In this document: positions 13,754-26,065 of the stretch, in pieces
Numbering within the stretch: position 1 is the stretch's first letter
Layout: each line of letters starts with the position of its first letter
Notes under the pieces: model-generated
Databases searched by the model: none
Told to the model about the DNA's origin: nothing
The model's input: the letters and a program-made list of their open reading frames with translations, nothing else
Assembly: GCA_036971475.1 (NCBI GenBank)
Contig: JBAIZL010000376.1
Coordinates: forward strand, 2,879,501 to 2,943,500
Direction: 5' to 3'
Source of the DNA: Prosapia bicincta
Taxonomy: Eukaryota; Arthropoda; Insecta; Hemiptera; Cercopidae
DNA length: 64,000 nt
Position numbers and translations under genes: made by a program

Positions 13754-13942
13754 CTAGATAAAGTTTGCAAATTTATCTGGATCACAGCCACCATATCTGC
13801 AGTCGTTAACAAATTTGTTCCCGCAAACAAATTTTTCATAGCTATCCATCTGTCCATCTTTTCTAACTAGGGTATAGCAGGTTACTAAGTGGTGCATCAT
13901 GGGTAATGCTAAATCTGTTACAGGAACCACCATTTTTCGAGC
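13754..13942 (-). CDS. Unrecognised Cys-containing ORF, possible terminal exon
   Basis: A minus-strand reading frame ends at a TAG at 13754-13756. It encodes about 62 residues with a C-terminal half that looks protein-like, including FVCGNKFVNDCRYGGCDPD. Possible splice acceptors (CCAATAG before about 13942, or GTAACAG further in) would leave an exon in phase 1. I do not recognise the family. It lies beside a LINE endonuclease remnant on the other strand, so it may be part of an old mobile element. No start codon or upstream exon can be assigned with confidence. Confidence 0.25.
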   Translation of the reverse strand, partial: ARKMVVPVTDLALPMMHHLVTCYTLVRKDGQMDSYEKFVCGNKFVNDCRYGGCDPDKFANFI

Positions 13943-14151
13943 CTCTATTGGACACAAGCAATCACCTCAAAAAACTCAAAACAGTCCTTACAAGGGCCTT
14001 GACAATCACCTCCATATTCTATTTTGGAATGAGAGTGGCTTGAAGATCGCACAACAATCGAGTTAAAACTATTTCGAAATTTGATGGAGGCATTATTACT
14101 ATTGTCAAGGCCAGTGTGCTTCTACCGATGTTTCATACTGTTACAAAATTC

Positions 14152-14266
14152 GTGACTATTCTTCGTTATTAAAGGATCTTGATAAATTGCCTCTGGCATT
14201 ACCGTTTTTGTGACTATTCTTCGTTATTAAAGGATCTTGATAATTGCCTCTGGTATTACCATTTTT
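14152..14266. repeat. 58-bp tandem duplication
   Basis: The unit starting GTGACTATTCTTCG at 14152 is repeated from 14210 with a period of 58 bp and a few differences. It lies at the upstream edge of the LINE endonuclease remnant and looks like a local duplication. Confidence 0.8.
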
Positions 14267-14279
14267 GTAAAAAATTCTA

Positions 14280-14600
14280 TTGCAAGCAACACCATTACAA
14301 CTGCGACAAACTTGAAGTAATCTGCAAGTATAGCGAACTTAAGCCGATACCGCAACAGAATAATCTTTGGGGATTTTGATGTTCATTTATCTCAATGGAG
14401 CGGGTAGAGCGATCGAGAGTTTGATGGACCACTCTGCTCTTATCAGAATTCTTTCAAAACCAACATTTCTATTTTAAAGTGGTGATACTAGTATCCCTGA
14501 CTTTGTATTGACCTATGCAAATCTCTCCTGTAGATCGATACTGCCCTTGGGTGACCCTATGGATGGGTATGACATTGCCTCATGTAACAAACAGAAAGTA
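14280..14600 (+). pseudogene. LINE endonuclease (EEP) remnant
   Basis: Across shifting frames the plus strand encodes IIFGDFDVHLSQWSG followed about 35 codons later by IPDFVLTYANLS and then LGDPMDGYDI. These correspond to the GDFN and SDH-region motifs of the apurinic-like endonuclease of Jockey-type LINEs. At the usual SDH position the remnant has YD. Stops and frameshifts make it non-functional. No reverse transcriptase was seen downstream, so only a fragment is left. Confidence 0.55.
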
Positions 14601-15661
14601 TTAATTCAACACATCTATCGTATGATGATTCACAATTATGTTAGATAATTACACAATAAATGGATATGCTACATTTAGGATTATATACATTCATATTTCT
14701 GAATACTTAAATGTATTATATTATACTCAATACATTTTAACAGTAAAGAACTTCAAGGTAATATTAAAAGAAGGTAAATAAATATAAACAAATATTTAGT
14801 TATCCTCCATAAATATATTTTATGTTTACTTTAACCCTAATCACATAATAGCCGCAATGACTATTACTTCTTTCCTGAATAGTAAAATTATCTACAATAT
14901 TATCAGAAAAATATGTGAAATATACATTATAGAATTTGAGTTACAAGATATACCTAGAATCAACTGATAAAAAATAATTCATAACAGTTTTTATAAATGA
15001 TACCAACAGTTTTTAGACAACTAATTTTGTTCAATATTTTGATCTCAAATGTTACTATTATAACTAAAATGACTTGATTATTTTTATATAATAATAGTTT
15101 AGTTAAAGCCTTCAAAGTGTAAAATAAATTGACCACTTACGACAATAGTTCAATGCCAAATAACTATTCATTTCTTTGTACTTGCGGGTAATTTTTACTC
15201 ACGTTATTCCTAGTTTTCACATAACATTTTCATTTTTTTGATAGTCTAGGCAAGCGTACATATAAATGTGATGCTTGGTAGCGAACGTGTTAAATGGCTT
15301 AATTGAGTATACCACTTTGCAAGTTCAGTTTTATTAATAGTGACAGAATAAAAAAATCAGTCTCTTAAAAAGCCAGGTATAGTAAAAAAGTCTTTTTGTT
15401 ATACCTATAAAAGAAGTTATTGCAATCTATTTGTAAAATTTAGAAACAGCTGATTGATTGTTTCCAAGCCCAAATATCTCAGGGTTTGAAATGCTTTCAG
15501 CACAGTGAAGACAGATAAAATTGGAAATTCTGGAAGCGATATCATAAAATGTGTCAGAAAACAACAGTGTGTAGATACTTGGGATCAGAAAAATGAGCGA
15601 AGGCGAACTGTTACTAAAGCTTGCAGTTTTTGTGTTGTACACTTGAGGTTTTCTGTATAAT

Positions 15662-15834
15662 TTACACTTTTCTGTATTAACTTGGCAAAAAAACACTACT
15701 TATTGATTTATTCAGCAGACCCGTTTCGGAATAATTCAGAGCATTGAATAATGTGCTGACCTAGTGCAAAAAGCGTCTGCTGAATAAATTAGTAAGTAGT
15801 GATTTTTTTGCAAAGTTAATACAAAAAAGTGTAA
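15662..15834. mobile_element. MITE, copy 2 (173 bp)
   Basis: Same family as 4782-5034: ends TTACACTTTT and AAGTGTAA, with the shared inner block CACTACTTA...TAAGTAGTG. The central part (GCATTGAATAATG) also matches copy 1. It lacks the extra segment of copy 1 and is probably nearer the original length. The minus ORF overlapping it (15427-15696) is incidental. Confidence 0.75.
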
Positions 15835-15839
15835 TGTTA

Positions 15840-16420
15840 ATAAAGTTTAATGCCTGACTATGCTAAGACTAGGGAGTACTGTGAACCAGCCATTAAAACA
15901 GAAATCTAGGAGAGCAGAGGTCCAAAGTTTGATACCTAGTATAAGGCTGGAGATTCTGAATCTTGATTATTACAAGTCCGAGGATGAATTCATGGAGGGT
16001 ACTGTTGGGGCATAAAAGAGGGGCCATCATCAGGCAAGATGAAAGTACTCATTCTTGGTTCTAACCTGAGAGAACAGTGCATGGCCATAATAGAAAGTTA
16101 AAATTGGGATGTTAATGTCTTAAGAAAAAAAAAGAGTAAAGGGTGGATATTTCCCATGATAAAGCCAAAGGTTCCTAAAGGGGCTTTATCTATAGAGCAC
16201 AATGGGGGAAGAAAAAGGGTCTTGCTTCAGCAATATGGGAAAGTAAGGAATGATGTTGGAAAACCTTGAGCAAAGTCCCTGCCCTGGGATATAAGACGGA
16301 AACAAGTTAGTTAGGTAGCATGGAGGAAAGAATGGTTTAATGACTATACTCTAAGACCAAAAGAACCCAGTGCAATGTTGAGAGGAATGTATTCCCCTCT
16401 GCAAGAGAAAATACTGTAGT
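15840..16420 (+). other. Purine-rich, coding-like island of unknown origin
   Basis: This 580-bp stretch is less AT-rich than its surroundings and on the plus strand reads as protein-like segments broken by stops, for example KPKVPKGALSIEHNG. I could not assign it to a family. A decayed retroelement ORF is possible. Confidence 0.25.
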
Positions 16421-16429
16421 CATATTTTT

Positions 16430-18290
16430 TTAAACTTATTAGTTATCTGAACTAGTACGTTTAAATAAACTTGTAACATTTTTCTAACTAATTCACAACT
16501 ATTTGTCAAGATATTTTGATTTTGTCAATTATAGTATATCATTGCTCCAACATCTGATTTATCTAAGTTTTTACTCTGAAGAAATTTACCTCTCTATTAG
16601 CTTGCATAATCCAATTTATTCTACTTTAAAAATAATCTAATTTCATGAGACCAAATGAAAATAAATTAATTAATGCAAAATTAATCAGAACAATTTTGGC
16701 TGGTTACAGTACTACATCTTACTATAACTAACCAAATTTTTGAAATGTAAAACTTCAGTTAAAATCAGCTAAACAACAAAATTAAATGGAATTGAACTAT
16801 TAACTCATGTTATCTAAGCAAGCAGAAGAAAAATGACAGCTCTACATAAAATCCATAGCCTTTAGACCTAGGACATATATTTCAAATAGCTTAATTTTGT
16901 TAATTTTTTACATGCTAAGTTTCAGATTTCAAAAAGAAATTACACACACATAAATACTTCAATAAGAAAATATTAAATCATAAAAAATTATGATTGATTT
17001 AACTCTTATAATACCTTATTATATACACTAACAGCCTCTAATAAACAAGTCACCCTATGATGTCTAATATCAGATCCAGGTTTTAAATTATACACCTAAT
17101 TTTATTATAATAGATAATTAATTTTTAAATACTTTTGTGCCCATTTTTTGTGTAAATAAATTTATATACAATAGAAGTTAATATTAATTATTAAATAGTG
17201 ATTTTCGATTTTAAAAAGTTAAGAATAGAGAAGTTTTTAAAATTAATAATAAATAACAAACTTAAATTTGTACCTCAAAAAAATCTGACAACAAATGGCC
17301 AAGTGAAGTCTAATAGTACCAGATTGTGGAAATAGGTTTTTTCAACTTGTTAAAGGAGTTAGAATATAGACAAATGTCACAAAATATCTAAAAGTTTTCT
17401 ATTTTGGCTTTTCCTTAAGCTCTGTAATATAATGTGTTCTTAAAAACAGAACAATAAAAGCAATTTTGCAAACTAAAATTTTAATCTTTTTTGTCTAATT
17501 TTAAATCCTTGCTTACAATACTTACTAACTCTTAATATAAACATTATAAAAGACAATAACATTTATCTATTAATAAATATTAACAAATGAAAATGAAACA
17601 AATAAATAACTATAACATTTTACTTTCGTACATGCAATTCTTCTGTGACATCATTATAAACTTAAATGGCAATGGAGCAACACTTAGCAGATAACATGAA
17701 CACAAACATCATTATTAATATTAATAAAAATTCAGGTTCCTGCAAAATTGAAAATCAAACAAATTTTCATAAATTAAGACAAGCACCATACACTTTGATT
17801 TAATGTTCAACTAGCTTACTCCAAACTATTACAAGCTTTACATATTTTATAGGCAACATTTATGTACAGTAACCAACTGTGTACTAATCCAGAACCTTCA
17901 AAGTTTTGTTAATGGTGGATTAATGAAATTATTATTTCAAAGGCCACTGAAAATACAACAAACTGAGAAACTTTTGAGTTATTTGATATACATTGGCAAG
18001 ACCATTGTCAATAAAAAATCTTTGTTCCTTGGTTTATGACAAGTCAATTGTTTCTAAACTCCAAAATAAATCACAAATAATATATTATCATTTAGGACTC
18101 TATAAAAGATTAAAAAAATATAATTTTTAGTACAAAAAAATAATTGTACTGTAATATAATAAATTATGACCAAACTAAACTTTTCAAGGAGACAGGCCGA
18201 AAAAAATATAACTAGATGGGGATGAAAGTACCCTGAAAGAATTATAAACTCTACCAAAGGTTCCATCTCTTTCATTTTTTATACTACTAG
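16430..18290. other. AT-rich non-coding stretch
   Basis: No gene or recognisable repeat found on either strand. Confidence 0.4.
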
Positions 18291-18439
18291 CGGCGGTTAA
18301 TTTTTGCCCCCACCCATGTAGTTTATAAATCCCAAAACCTGTTTGAAAGATGGGGAGGAGTCCCTGATCGCTTTTACAATATGACTAACGGTTTGGTTTG
18401 ACAACTCCGGTTTTTCTGATTATGTTGAAACTATAGCTC

Positions 18440-18960
18440 TTACGTTTCTTAGAGGTGTTAATGATATAAGTGCTTGATTGGGGAAAATTTGGCTAGCCAC
18501 CTGTCACTGGATATCATCCATAATTGTGCAGATAGCAATGTCCATTTTATATTTTTGCCAGGAAACATCACACATCTAACAAGACTACTAGACCTGGCCT
18601 TCTTTCGGCCGATGAAACCAGCCATTTCTCAGTTGTACTGGTCACTTTAGCATAGTCCTTTGTGTCATTGAAGACTCTTTTAAAGAACTTTTGCAAGCTC
18701 TAAGGAAACCAGAAGCAACTAAGCAAAAGAAACGGTCAGTTAAAGTTGAGCTCGCAAAAGTGTTGCTAATACAGATTTAGCTTGCCAGTAGATTTAAAAA
18801 AAAGTACACAGTGTATCAGGTACAGTGTAACACTGGTATAAGCAATAAGAAAAAAATTGTTCACCAAACATAGTCAGAAGACTTCATCTATTCTTTTCAA
18901 GATACCGATAAAGATATTCTATCCAACTCTTCTTCAGACTCAGAAGTTTTAAACCCTATT
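18440..18960 (+). pseudogene. Pogo/Jerky-type DDE transposase remnant
   Basis: The plus strand reads NVHFIFLPGNITHLTRLLDL followed by FFRPMKPAISQLYWSL, near 18535-18650. This matches the C-terminal part of the DDE domain of pogo/Jerky transposases (the block around the third acidic residue, usually PPNxTHxxQPLDVxxFxPLK). Several stops and shifts interrupt it. The downstream part is Lys- then Ser/Asp-rich, as in the tails of such proteins. No terminal repeats were found. Confidence 0.5.
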
Positions 18961-20110
18961 TGGCACTAGTCTCGAACTTAACGATTTTGCAATTGTGAAA
19001 GTGTATGGAAAATCTAAAAATATATTTAGAATGTTCATTTCGTCACCCAGTTTTAAGACAAAGGTTATGTTAAACGCTTTACAAGAAATCACTGAACTGT
19101 TTGACATTTTCAGCAATTGAAGGAGAGTTTGAGTTTTTTCTCCAAGAATGACATCATTAAGCATCTGAATTCACCTGTTGATGCCTCCAAATCCTCTACT
19201 AGTTTCAAAAACAAAATTAATTTCATTGACGATCTTAGTTATTTAACAATTTTTAAAGTTAGGTAAGCCAGCCATAGATGAAACCATAATTTGTTCACCG
19301 CTTTTTTTTATTTGTTTAATTTTTTTTTGGGGGGGGTGTCAATACAACTACCAATAAATTTTCAGATTAGGAATTCTAACCATCCCTTAACATTACTGAT
19401 TGTTTCTTTCAACCCAGCAGATTCTGTTATAGAAATATCAAACAAAACAATGCATTTTTCTATTCATTCAAGGGAGGATAAATTTTAAAAATCTTACTTT
19501 GTGCTTGGAAAGAAAACCAATACTGTCGGCTTGTAGATTATGGCAGACCCATAAACCAAGGAAAATTGCAATGCTATATCTTTTATATTACTTGTCAATA
19601 TTTATGTTCAATGTTTGTAAAACTGTTAATTAGTACAACCAACGCCAATTACTCCAGTATCCTAAAGTCTGACAATTTCATTAATCCTGCATCTGAGAAA
19701 GAGAAGTATAAAAATAAAAGTTAGTTATCAGGAGAGTTTGGGTTTGGTTGCCAGTTACAAAGATGATACTTGTACACAATTTTGTCTAGCTTCAGCCGAC
19801 GTCTAAAGCTTCATTGTACCAGTTTTGTTGACGTCAATTGTGTTATAATTTCCTTCTGACCAATAATTACGCCCTAAAATTAAAAATTAACATTTATTTG
19901 CAACTTCAGTATTAAAAATTATATTTCCTACCCCTTTAAATCCCATGCAATATACCATCGATAGAGAACACAAAGCCCCGCAGTGACAAAACGTATGCTG
20001 AATTTCCCAGACGATATTATGCGGTGGACATTTTGTTGATTTTACTTTATACCTTAACTATCCGATATATTTTGGATTGGTATTTTTAGAAAATAGGTAC
20101 AATTACAAAT

Positions 20111-20219
20111 TATATGTTTGAGTACATTTTTGTTTTGAAAATGGGATTACTCCGAAATACGTCAACAGAGGAGAATATTGAAACTTTAGGAATGGCAGAA
20201 AAATGTACTCAAACATATA
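20111..20219. repeat. 109-bp hairpin element with perfect 21-bp arms
   Basis: The 21 bases at 20111-20131 (core TGTTTGAGTACATTTTT) are repeated as a perfect reverse complement at 20199-20219. The 67-bp loop contains no known motif. A 61-codon ORF starts inside the left arm but has no recognisable product. A small MITE or a structured RNA are both possible. Confidence 0.65.
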
Positions 20220-20229
20220 GACACATTCC

Positions 20230-21430
20230 TAACAGAAACGAAGATGAGTATATTGATAATTACAATTACAAACCTTTAGCAATATACAAAATATTATAGT
20301 ATACACAATTTTAGTTCAGCTTTTTCATTGACATTGTTCTTACATATATAAAACAAGAGCATTTGTCAAATTTTAAGTTCCTTTTTACACTTTAATTAAA
20401 ATGATAACTTTTAATAATAAATTACAATAATACCTTATTTTAATAATTATTTTATAACGAATATACATCAAATGTGAAGTTCAACATTCTTAATTCAAAA
20501 TCTTTTCTCTTGCTATAAAATACAACAGGTATTTTTAAAGAATATCTGTTTTCCTATTTAAAACTATAGTTGCTATTGGTTTTACATTAATTCAATATCT
20601 GTATTTTAAAATGAACACATAAAATTGAATGTTTATTTAAACAATTTATAAACAACAAGGATAATGATTAGCTTTAATGTCCACCTTAGTTACTAAAAAC
20701 CAGTTGATCTTTTTTATATAGTGATAATAGCTAACTTATTGAGTGATACAAGTTTGGATGATCAATTCCTTTAGAGTTTTATACAATATGTTTTAAAAAC
20801 TAGGTTCTAATAATATTCAATTTTACTTTAAAATGTAAGAGCATCTGTTGTAATTTTACTGCTGTTGTAAAGAAATTTGGGGATCAAGTCCTATGTAGAC
20901 AAAGTTACACTTTAACCATATGATTAGCAAGACCCTGTTATGGCCCCAGAATGCAACATATTTTTGAAAGATTTTTACACTTGAAAAAAATTTTTTTCTT
21001 TAATTTTCTATAATTTTTAAGTTATAGTAATAGTTGCTATTATTTTTTTTTTTTTTACTAATTTTCTCATGTTAATCATATTTTACTTTATGTTTACTGA
21101 CAATTTCTTTGCTAAAAATTATCCGTTAATCTTTTTTTTTTGTAAAATACTTATTCCTTGAAATACTGCACAAATTTTGAAACAATCTGTAAACACATGG
21201 GAAAAACCATAGACTTTGGACACAAAAGAACTTTTTCATTATTCAATCACCTATTCATTGTAAATTACCGCACAAACTTCGAAAGCATCTGTTAATACGT
21301 GTAAAAACCCATAGACTTTGGACAGAAAAGAATGGTGACTATGTACTCTGTGTAGTATTTACTGTCCAAATAGTTGCAAATATTTAACACAATACATAGG
21401 AAAACAAATTGTAAATGTACAGCAATCTAA
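20230..21430. other. AT-rich non-coding stretch
   Basis: Nothing recognised. A short diverged direct repeat (CATAGACTTTGGACA) occurs near 21208 and 21312. Confidence 0.4.
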
Positions 21431-21436
21431 TCTTAG

Positions 21437-21900
21437 TCAGTCAGTCAGTCAGAGAAGGAGGGGTTTGGTGGCCCCCGAGGTTATGCAGCGTCTGTCACGC
21501 GACACTGGCTGCGGGTAGAAATATGGGAACAGGGCTTTTTGGTTCGGGCTGGATCTGAGGAGAGGTTTCTGAAAGGCAGGACGTTTTAGTGGGTGGGACG
21601 TCTAATATTAGAGAAACGGTAAGACGTATATATACGGGAATGCTCCTGCTGGCAGGTGCCCGATCTTACGTACTGATACATGAATACTAACCAAAGGGTT
21701 AAGGTAGACCTGACTCCTATTGTAAACATAGAGCTACTCAGTGTAAGATAGTGAAGAGAAATAAAATCTTCACCTAGTCCAGTAGTAGCCTGCAGATGAG
21801 AATAAGGGTTCAAAACCATTCCTTAATGGGCTAGGTGACAGTTCATCATTAATGTCATCAGGACGCCTAACCATTGGTAAGGCTTTTGTCTGAAATAGGC
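21437..21900. other. GC-richer island, possible LTR or element UTR
   Basis: The stretch opens with CAGTCAGTCAGTCAG and then reads GGTGGCCCCCGAGG, well above local GC content. A TATATATA box sits near 21629 and an AATAAA near 21760. This would fit a solo LTR or the untranslated end of a retroelement, but no terminal TG...CA pair, target duplication or coding region was found. Confidence 0.25.
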
Positions 21901-22281
21901 TAAAGTTTTTTTTTTTTACAGTAAATGATTTGTACTTAGTTTGGTCCTCTCTCAAGGTATTAGTATTAGGTACTTAGTTTGTTTTGCCAACTTTGCAAAC
22001 AGAATTTCCCTCTGGCATACATCTATTTGACTGTGAGACCTTCATACTGTACTTGTATTTAATAGAGTATTTACTTGTCTCTTGATTATTTGAAATGTTT
22101 CAGTTATTGTGATATTAGCATGCATACTGATTGTATGAATTAGATTTAGTATTTCTGTTTTATGTTAAATTAAAGATAGTTTAAAAGAATTTTATTCGTG
22201 TAGCTCCTTTATAATCATTTACTACGAAACAAAAAATAAACATATACAATTTTGAAAAATTAATATTTTAAGGTTCTTATT

Positions 22282-22790
22282 ATTTTTAAGGATGGTCGAT
22301 CCAGTGACTTTAACGGATCTGTGATTTTAGTGACAGCACCAGGTGTGGATCAGTGACTTTTACCGGTGACAAGGGATACTGAGACTGCTCTGTATGTGCC
22401 AATAACAGGCAAGCATGCCACACTGGTGAAATTATTCTATCCCTCGCTATTTTATATTTTGGAAGGCTCATTTTATTTTAAAATAGACTCCTACGAAATT
22501 AAGAACAAACTAACAAATACGAACTAATGCCTACTGTACAAAACACTGTCACTATTTTGAAACCTGACACAAATCAACCACCCACACACAACGTAAATCA
22601 GTCGAACTAGTGACAGCAACAAATCAATCAATGACAGCCGTTTCATCTAGTGACTGCGACTTTTTGCCCAATCACAACAGAGGCAATTTCCAAACAATCC
22701 ATTGTCACTGGAACTGGTATTTTCCATATTTTGTCCCTGGTACCACCAGTGACAAGTCACTGTGACAGAAAACATCAACCATCTCTAATT
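22282..22790. mobile_element. hAT-like non-autonomous element
   Basis: The left end reads GGATGGTCGATCC and the right end, in reverse, AGAGATGGTTGAT, the terminal style of hAT elements. Subterminal GTGAC motifs occur many times near both ends (for example CCAGTGACTTT and CACCAGTGACAAGTCAC), as is common for hAT transposase binding. An exact 8-bp target duplication is not clear. There is no transposase. Confidence 0.4.
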
Positions 22791-23216
22791 ATTTCAGGAT
22801 ACCCCGTCCAAAAAAAAATTTATATTGTTAAAACTCTTTTCTATATACCAAAATATTTAATTTAATCTAAATTATGTTCACTCCAAAACTAGTTTTGAGT
22901 CTTTGACACTGACGTATCTTATTCTCTCAATTCTTTTAGAAAGGCATGAAGGGATTTTGCAAGCAAGCTCAACTTCAATACTAAGGAAATAATATTTGTA
23001 TCATATCTGACTATCTTATGAGCAAAGCGAAGTATATTTTTATTTTCTTTCCCATAATTTCCACTAAAAAATTCTGTCTAATTTCAGGATAAATTAATTT
23101 TATTAAATAACAAAAGGAAGACTTCTGTCATTTCTCCCTCCTCACAATCCAATGATACTCATTTCACATTTAGAAAAGAAGGGGAAAATTTCACATTTGA
23201 AAAAAGGAAGGTTTAA

Positions 23217-24198
23217 CCCTTAGCACTCAAATGCCTATAACTCGTCTGCAGCGAAGCCCACGACATTCAATCTTTTACCGTTTGGTGCTACAATCTATTG
23301 ACAATAATTTGAACTAAGTTAAAAATGTCTAGGAATATGTGAGTCATCACAAAATCTAGTTTGCCGTTACGTTGTAAGCTGCAAGTAGGTTACAGTTTTG
23401 CAGGTTATTTGTTTAATCGTAGTTTGCCGTGGCTTCTCGTGCAATTAATGATTCTGAAATTCCGATCTTTTACTTGATCCTGATTTATTAGAATGTAGTT
23501 TAGTTTCATAAACAAAATAACTAAACCAACAGTTATTTCTAAATACAACCAGTTTATTTGTGGTGTAGATTTAACTGTTCAATATAATGAACCGTGCAGT
23601 TTTACGAGACGAACAAATAAATGGTGGAGGAAAATGTTTTTCTGGCTATTAGATGTGGCTGTAGTAAACAGTTTTATTATCTATTATAACAAAAAAAAGG
23701 AAATTAGAGAAAATCCTGTTAAACAAAAATAGTTTTGCCAAAACTTGGTAAAGGAACGCATTGGTGATATCAGGAATAACCTGTATAGTAAGAAGGGTCG
23801 GCCATCAACTACTGACAAATAAGAAAGACTGAATGGGAAATTACATTTAATCTTTTCCAATGATAAAAATAGTTCTAAGGATTGTGTAGTTTGCAGTAAC
23901 AGGAAGATAAGAGGAGGTAGAAGTGAAACAGTTTTTCACTGCAAAACATGCAGCAGAAAACCAGGACTTCATCTGGAAGATTGTTTTCAAAAATATCATA
24001 CTCTGCAAAACTACAAATAAGATAATAAAATCATGTACATACAGTATTAGTGAATAAAAATAGCTTAGTTTACTAAAATCATGTAAGAGAAAACAAAGTT
24101 TTCTATAAACAATAATGCAACTTGCAGGTGAGGAATTTGTCTCAATTTAATTACAAGTAGGGAAACGAAGCATGTTAAAAAAATCCGAGCGCTAAGGG
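23217..24198 (+). mobile_element. Deleted piggyBac element with TTAA target sites
   Basis: TTAA at 23213-23216 and 24199-24202 flank ends reading CCCTTAGCACTC and, in reverse, CCCTTAGCGCTC. These are typical piggyBac terminal repeats. At 982 bp it is far shorter than the roughly 2.3 kb of a full element such as the one at 52516-54835. The interior keeps only the 3' end of a transposase gene. Confidence 0.85.
23590..24019 (+). pseudogene. piggyBac transposase C-terminal remnant
   Basis: With stops and shifts, the plus strand reads a WWRKMFFWLLDVAVVNSFII-like block, then KGRPSTTDK, then a Cys-rich end CVVCSNRK...FHCKTCSRKPGLHLEDCF. This is the typical end of piggyBac transposases: the last part of the catalytic domain and the Cys-rich DNA-binding domain. 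The N-terminal and catalytic Asp regions are deleted. Confidence 0.75.
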
Positions 24199-24202
24199 TT
24201 AA

Positions 24203-25186
24203 ACTTTTCACAGCAACGACTATATATTACAGTACACAAAATTAACGCAATCAAGAGTTCAATATCTTGAAACTATTAAAATTATTTAAACACTTGTTCA
24301 GTGAACAACCACTGAATACTAGTCAGATCTAGGTAAAGATCTTAGCTCTTATTACCTTGATGTCATTATACAAAAATTGTTCTAAAAAGTTGCAATTACA
24401 TTTCTTATGAATAAATACTCTCAAAAATAAATACCAATTAAATACTTCCAAAATAGGTTTCTTAATTTACTTAATAAAATTAATAACAAATAATGACACA
24501 TGAACCTAAAACACTTCATGCTAAACAAATACAAGCTACATAATTAGAATTCTACAATGTAGAAAAATTCAAGTTGTAAAAATTACAAACAAGTTTATTT
24601 ATTAATATAAACACAATTTTAAAACAAATTGTAACTTACATTAAAACATGTTTAAGAGTCCCTAAGCAATGTAAACTAACCAAAAAGCAGGCGATTTATT
24701 CGACAATAAATTTTTACTGGCTATGAACATTTTTACTTCTTTTTTGAAAAAAATGAAACATTGTAAGAAGTTATTTGTAAATTATTATATAAATTTTGGT
24801 TTTAAACTGCTTTTTTATTCAAAAATTAGACGGCATAAATCCCCAAAATAAAACATTTTGAAGCAATATTGGTTATTTTTGATTATAGTTTATTTTTACT
24901 GAAACAACTTTTTTGCTGATGAAAACACCAGTAAAAATTCTGTGTATAATAGATAAAGAACATCATTTTATCAATTCTAGCCTAAAACTAAACAAGTAAG
25001 ACAAGTTTTCAATGACTCTAATATCGAAAAAAAAAAACAAAAGTTGGGGAGAGATATATGTAAAACATTATACTGATAATTAATTTTTTCCCAACAATTT
25101 CTTCAAGCTCAAAATATTTAAGTTTCACTGCATTAGGATCATTAAAAATAAGCTTGATTAAAAGAATTGCAAAAATAAAGTATATA
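24203..25186. other. AT-rich non-coding stretch below the GCP3 3' region
   Basis: No ORF or repeat recognised. If the exon ending at 25192 is spliced, this is the start of its intron. Confidence 0.4.
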
Positions 25187-25189
25187 CTA

Positions 25190-26065
25190 ACCTATGCAAC
25201 AAGGATTAAATCCAGATTGTTTTTTTGATTTACATTTTTTATCAATGCTCCCATACCGCTGCTCTCTTAACATCCGAAATGCATCTAACTCTTCAAATTT
25301 AATCATTTCGGTGCTACCATAATTTAAATTTTTGCTTCCAACTCCTGAATCTTCAAATTTACTCTGACTACTTTCACTGGCCGACTCCTCATTTGTGCTA
25401 GTTTTTGATGAATGCTTAGTTTTATGTTTTCGGCCCCAAATAAAACGAAAACCTTTAACACGATTCAAGAAAGAATCGCTGACACTTCTACCCATGTATT
25501 CGTCTTTGGAAACTTTACGTGCTTGAAATGATAAAAAACTATCTTTCTTTTTGACAATTTCTTCGCTTAATTTTTTGGACAAATTTTCTTCTTTAGCATC
25601 AAAATTTATTTCATCATCTACAGAATTTAGATTAGAGGAATAGGTCCCAAAATCAGACCTGGAACCTGAGCTTTCAGAATGTTCCGTATTATGGAAACTG
25701 TTAGACTGAATCGACATGTTTATATCAATACAACTTTCACTTTCTACTTTGTTACTCTCACTGTCACTCACATAAGTTACATCGTCAAAGTTAAAATTTA
25801 AATCGCTTTTTACAAAACTTCGATTAATATTTCTGCTATAGTAGTAAATGGTCTCATAAACATCATCACCAAGGAGCAAATCCCGGTCAAGATCAACTTC
25901 GGAAAGGGTTAGATCACTCTCTTCACACTGATTATTTATTAGATTTTCTTCATCCAATGAACTGCTGCCCATATTCACAACTTTATTTAAATCACTTGAA
26001 ACAATTCTTTCATAGTCATCGTGAATTATAGAACACTGTGACGAAGTGTCTGGCTTGGAATCTGG
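25190..26065 (-). CDS. 292-codon in-frame extension after the GCP3 stop codon
   Basis: Directly after the TGA of GCP3 (26068-26066) the same frame stays open for 292 codons, up to a TAG at 25189-25187. The sequence is rich in Ser, Asp and Glu, with a basic cluster near the end (FIWGRKHKTKHSSK) and a last stretch ending GFNPCC. It looks like a disordered region; I recognise no domain. The first ATG in frame is at 25972. The stretch ends at a strong donor, AG|GTTAGT, with the last exon base at 25192, so it may be spliced onward in phase 1. It could be a readthrough extension (the stop context is TGA C), the first exon of a separate gene, or the result of a nonsense change or assembly error. Function unknown. 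Confidence 0.55.
25982..25987 (-). promoter_or_regulatory. Candidate polyadenylation signal AATAAA
   Basis: AATAAA lies on the minus strand about 80 bases after the GCP3 TGA and is followed by a GTTGTG stretch. Used, it would give GCP3 a very short 3' UTR and cut off the long extension ORF. It falls inside codons of that ORF, so it could be chance. Confidence 0.3.

Noticed and set aside
23814..24019. A small Cys-rich protein gene
   Set aside because: It is the Cys-rich tail of a deleted piggyBac transposase between TTAA sites.
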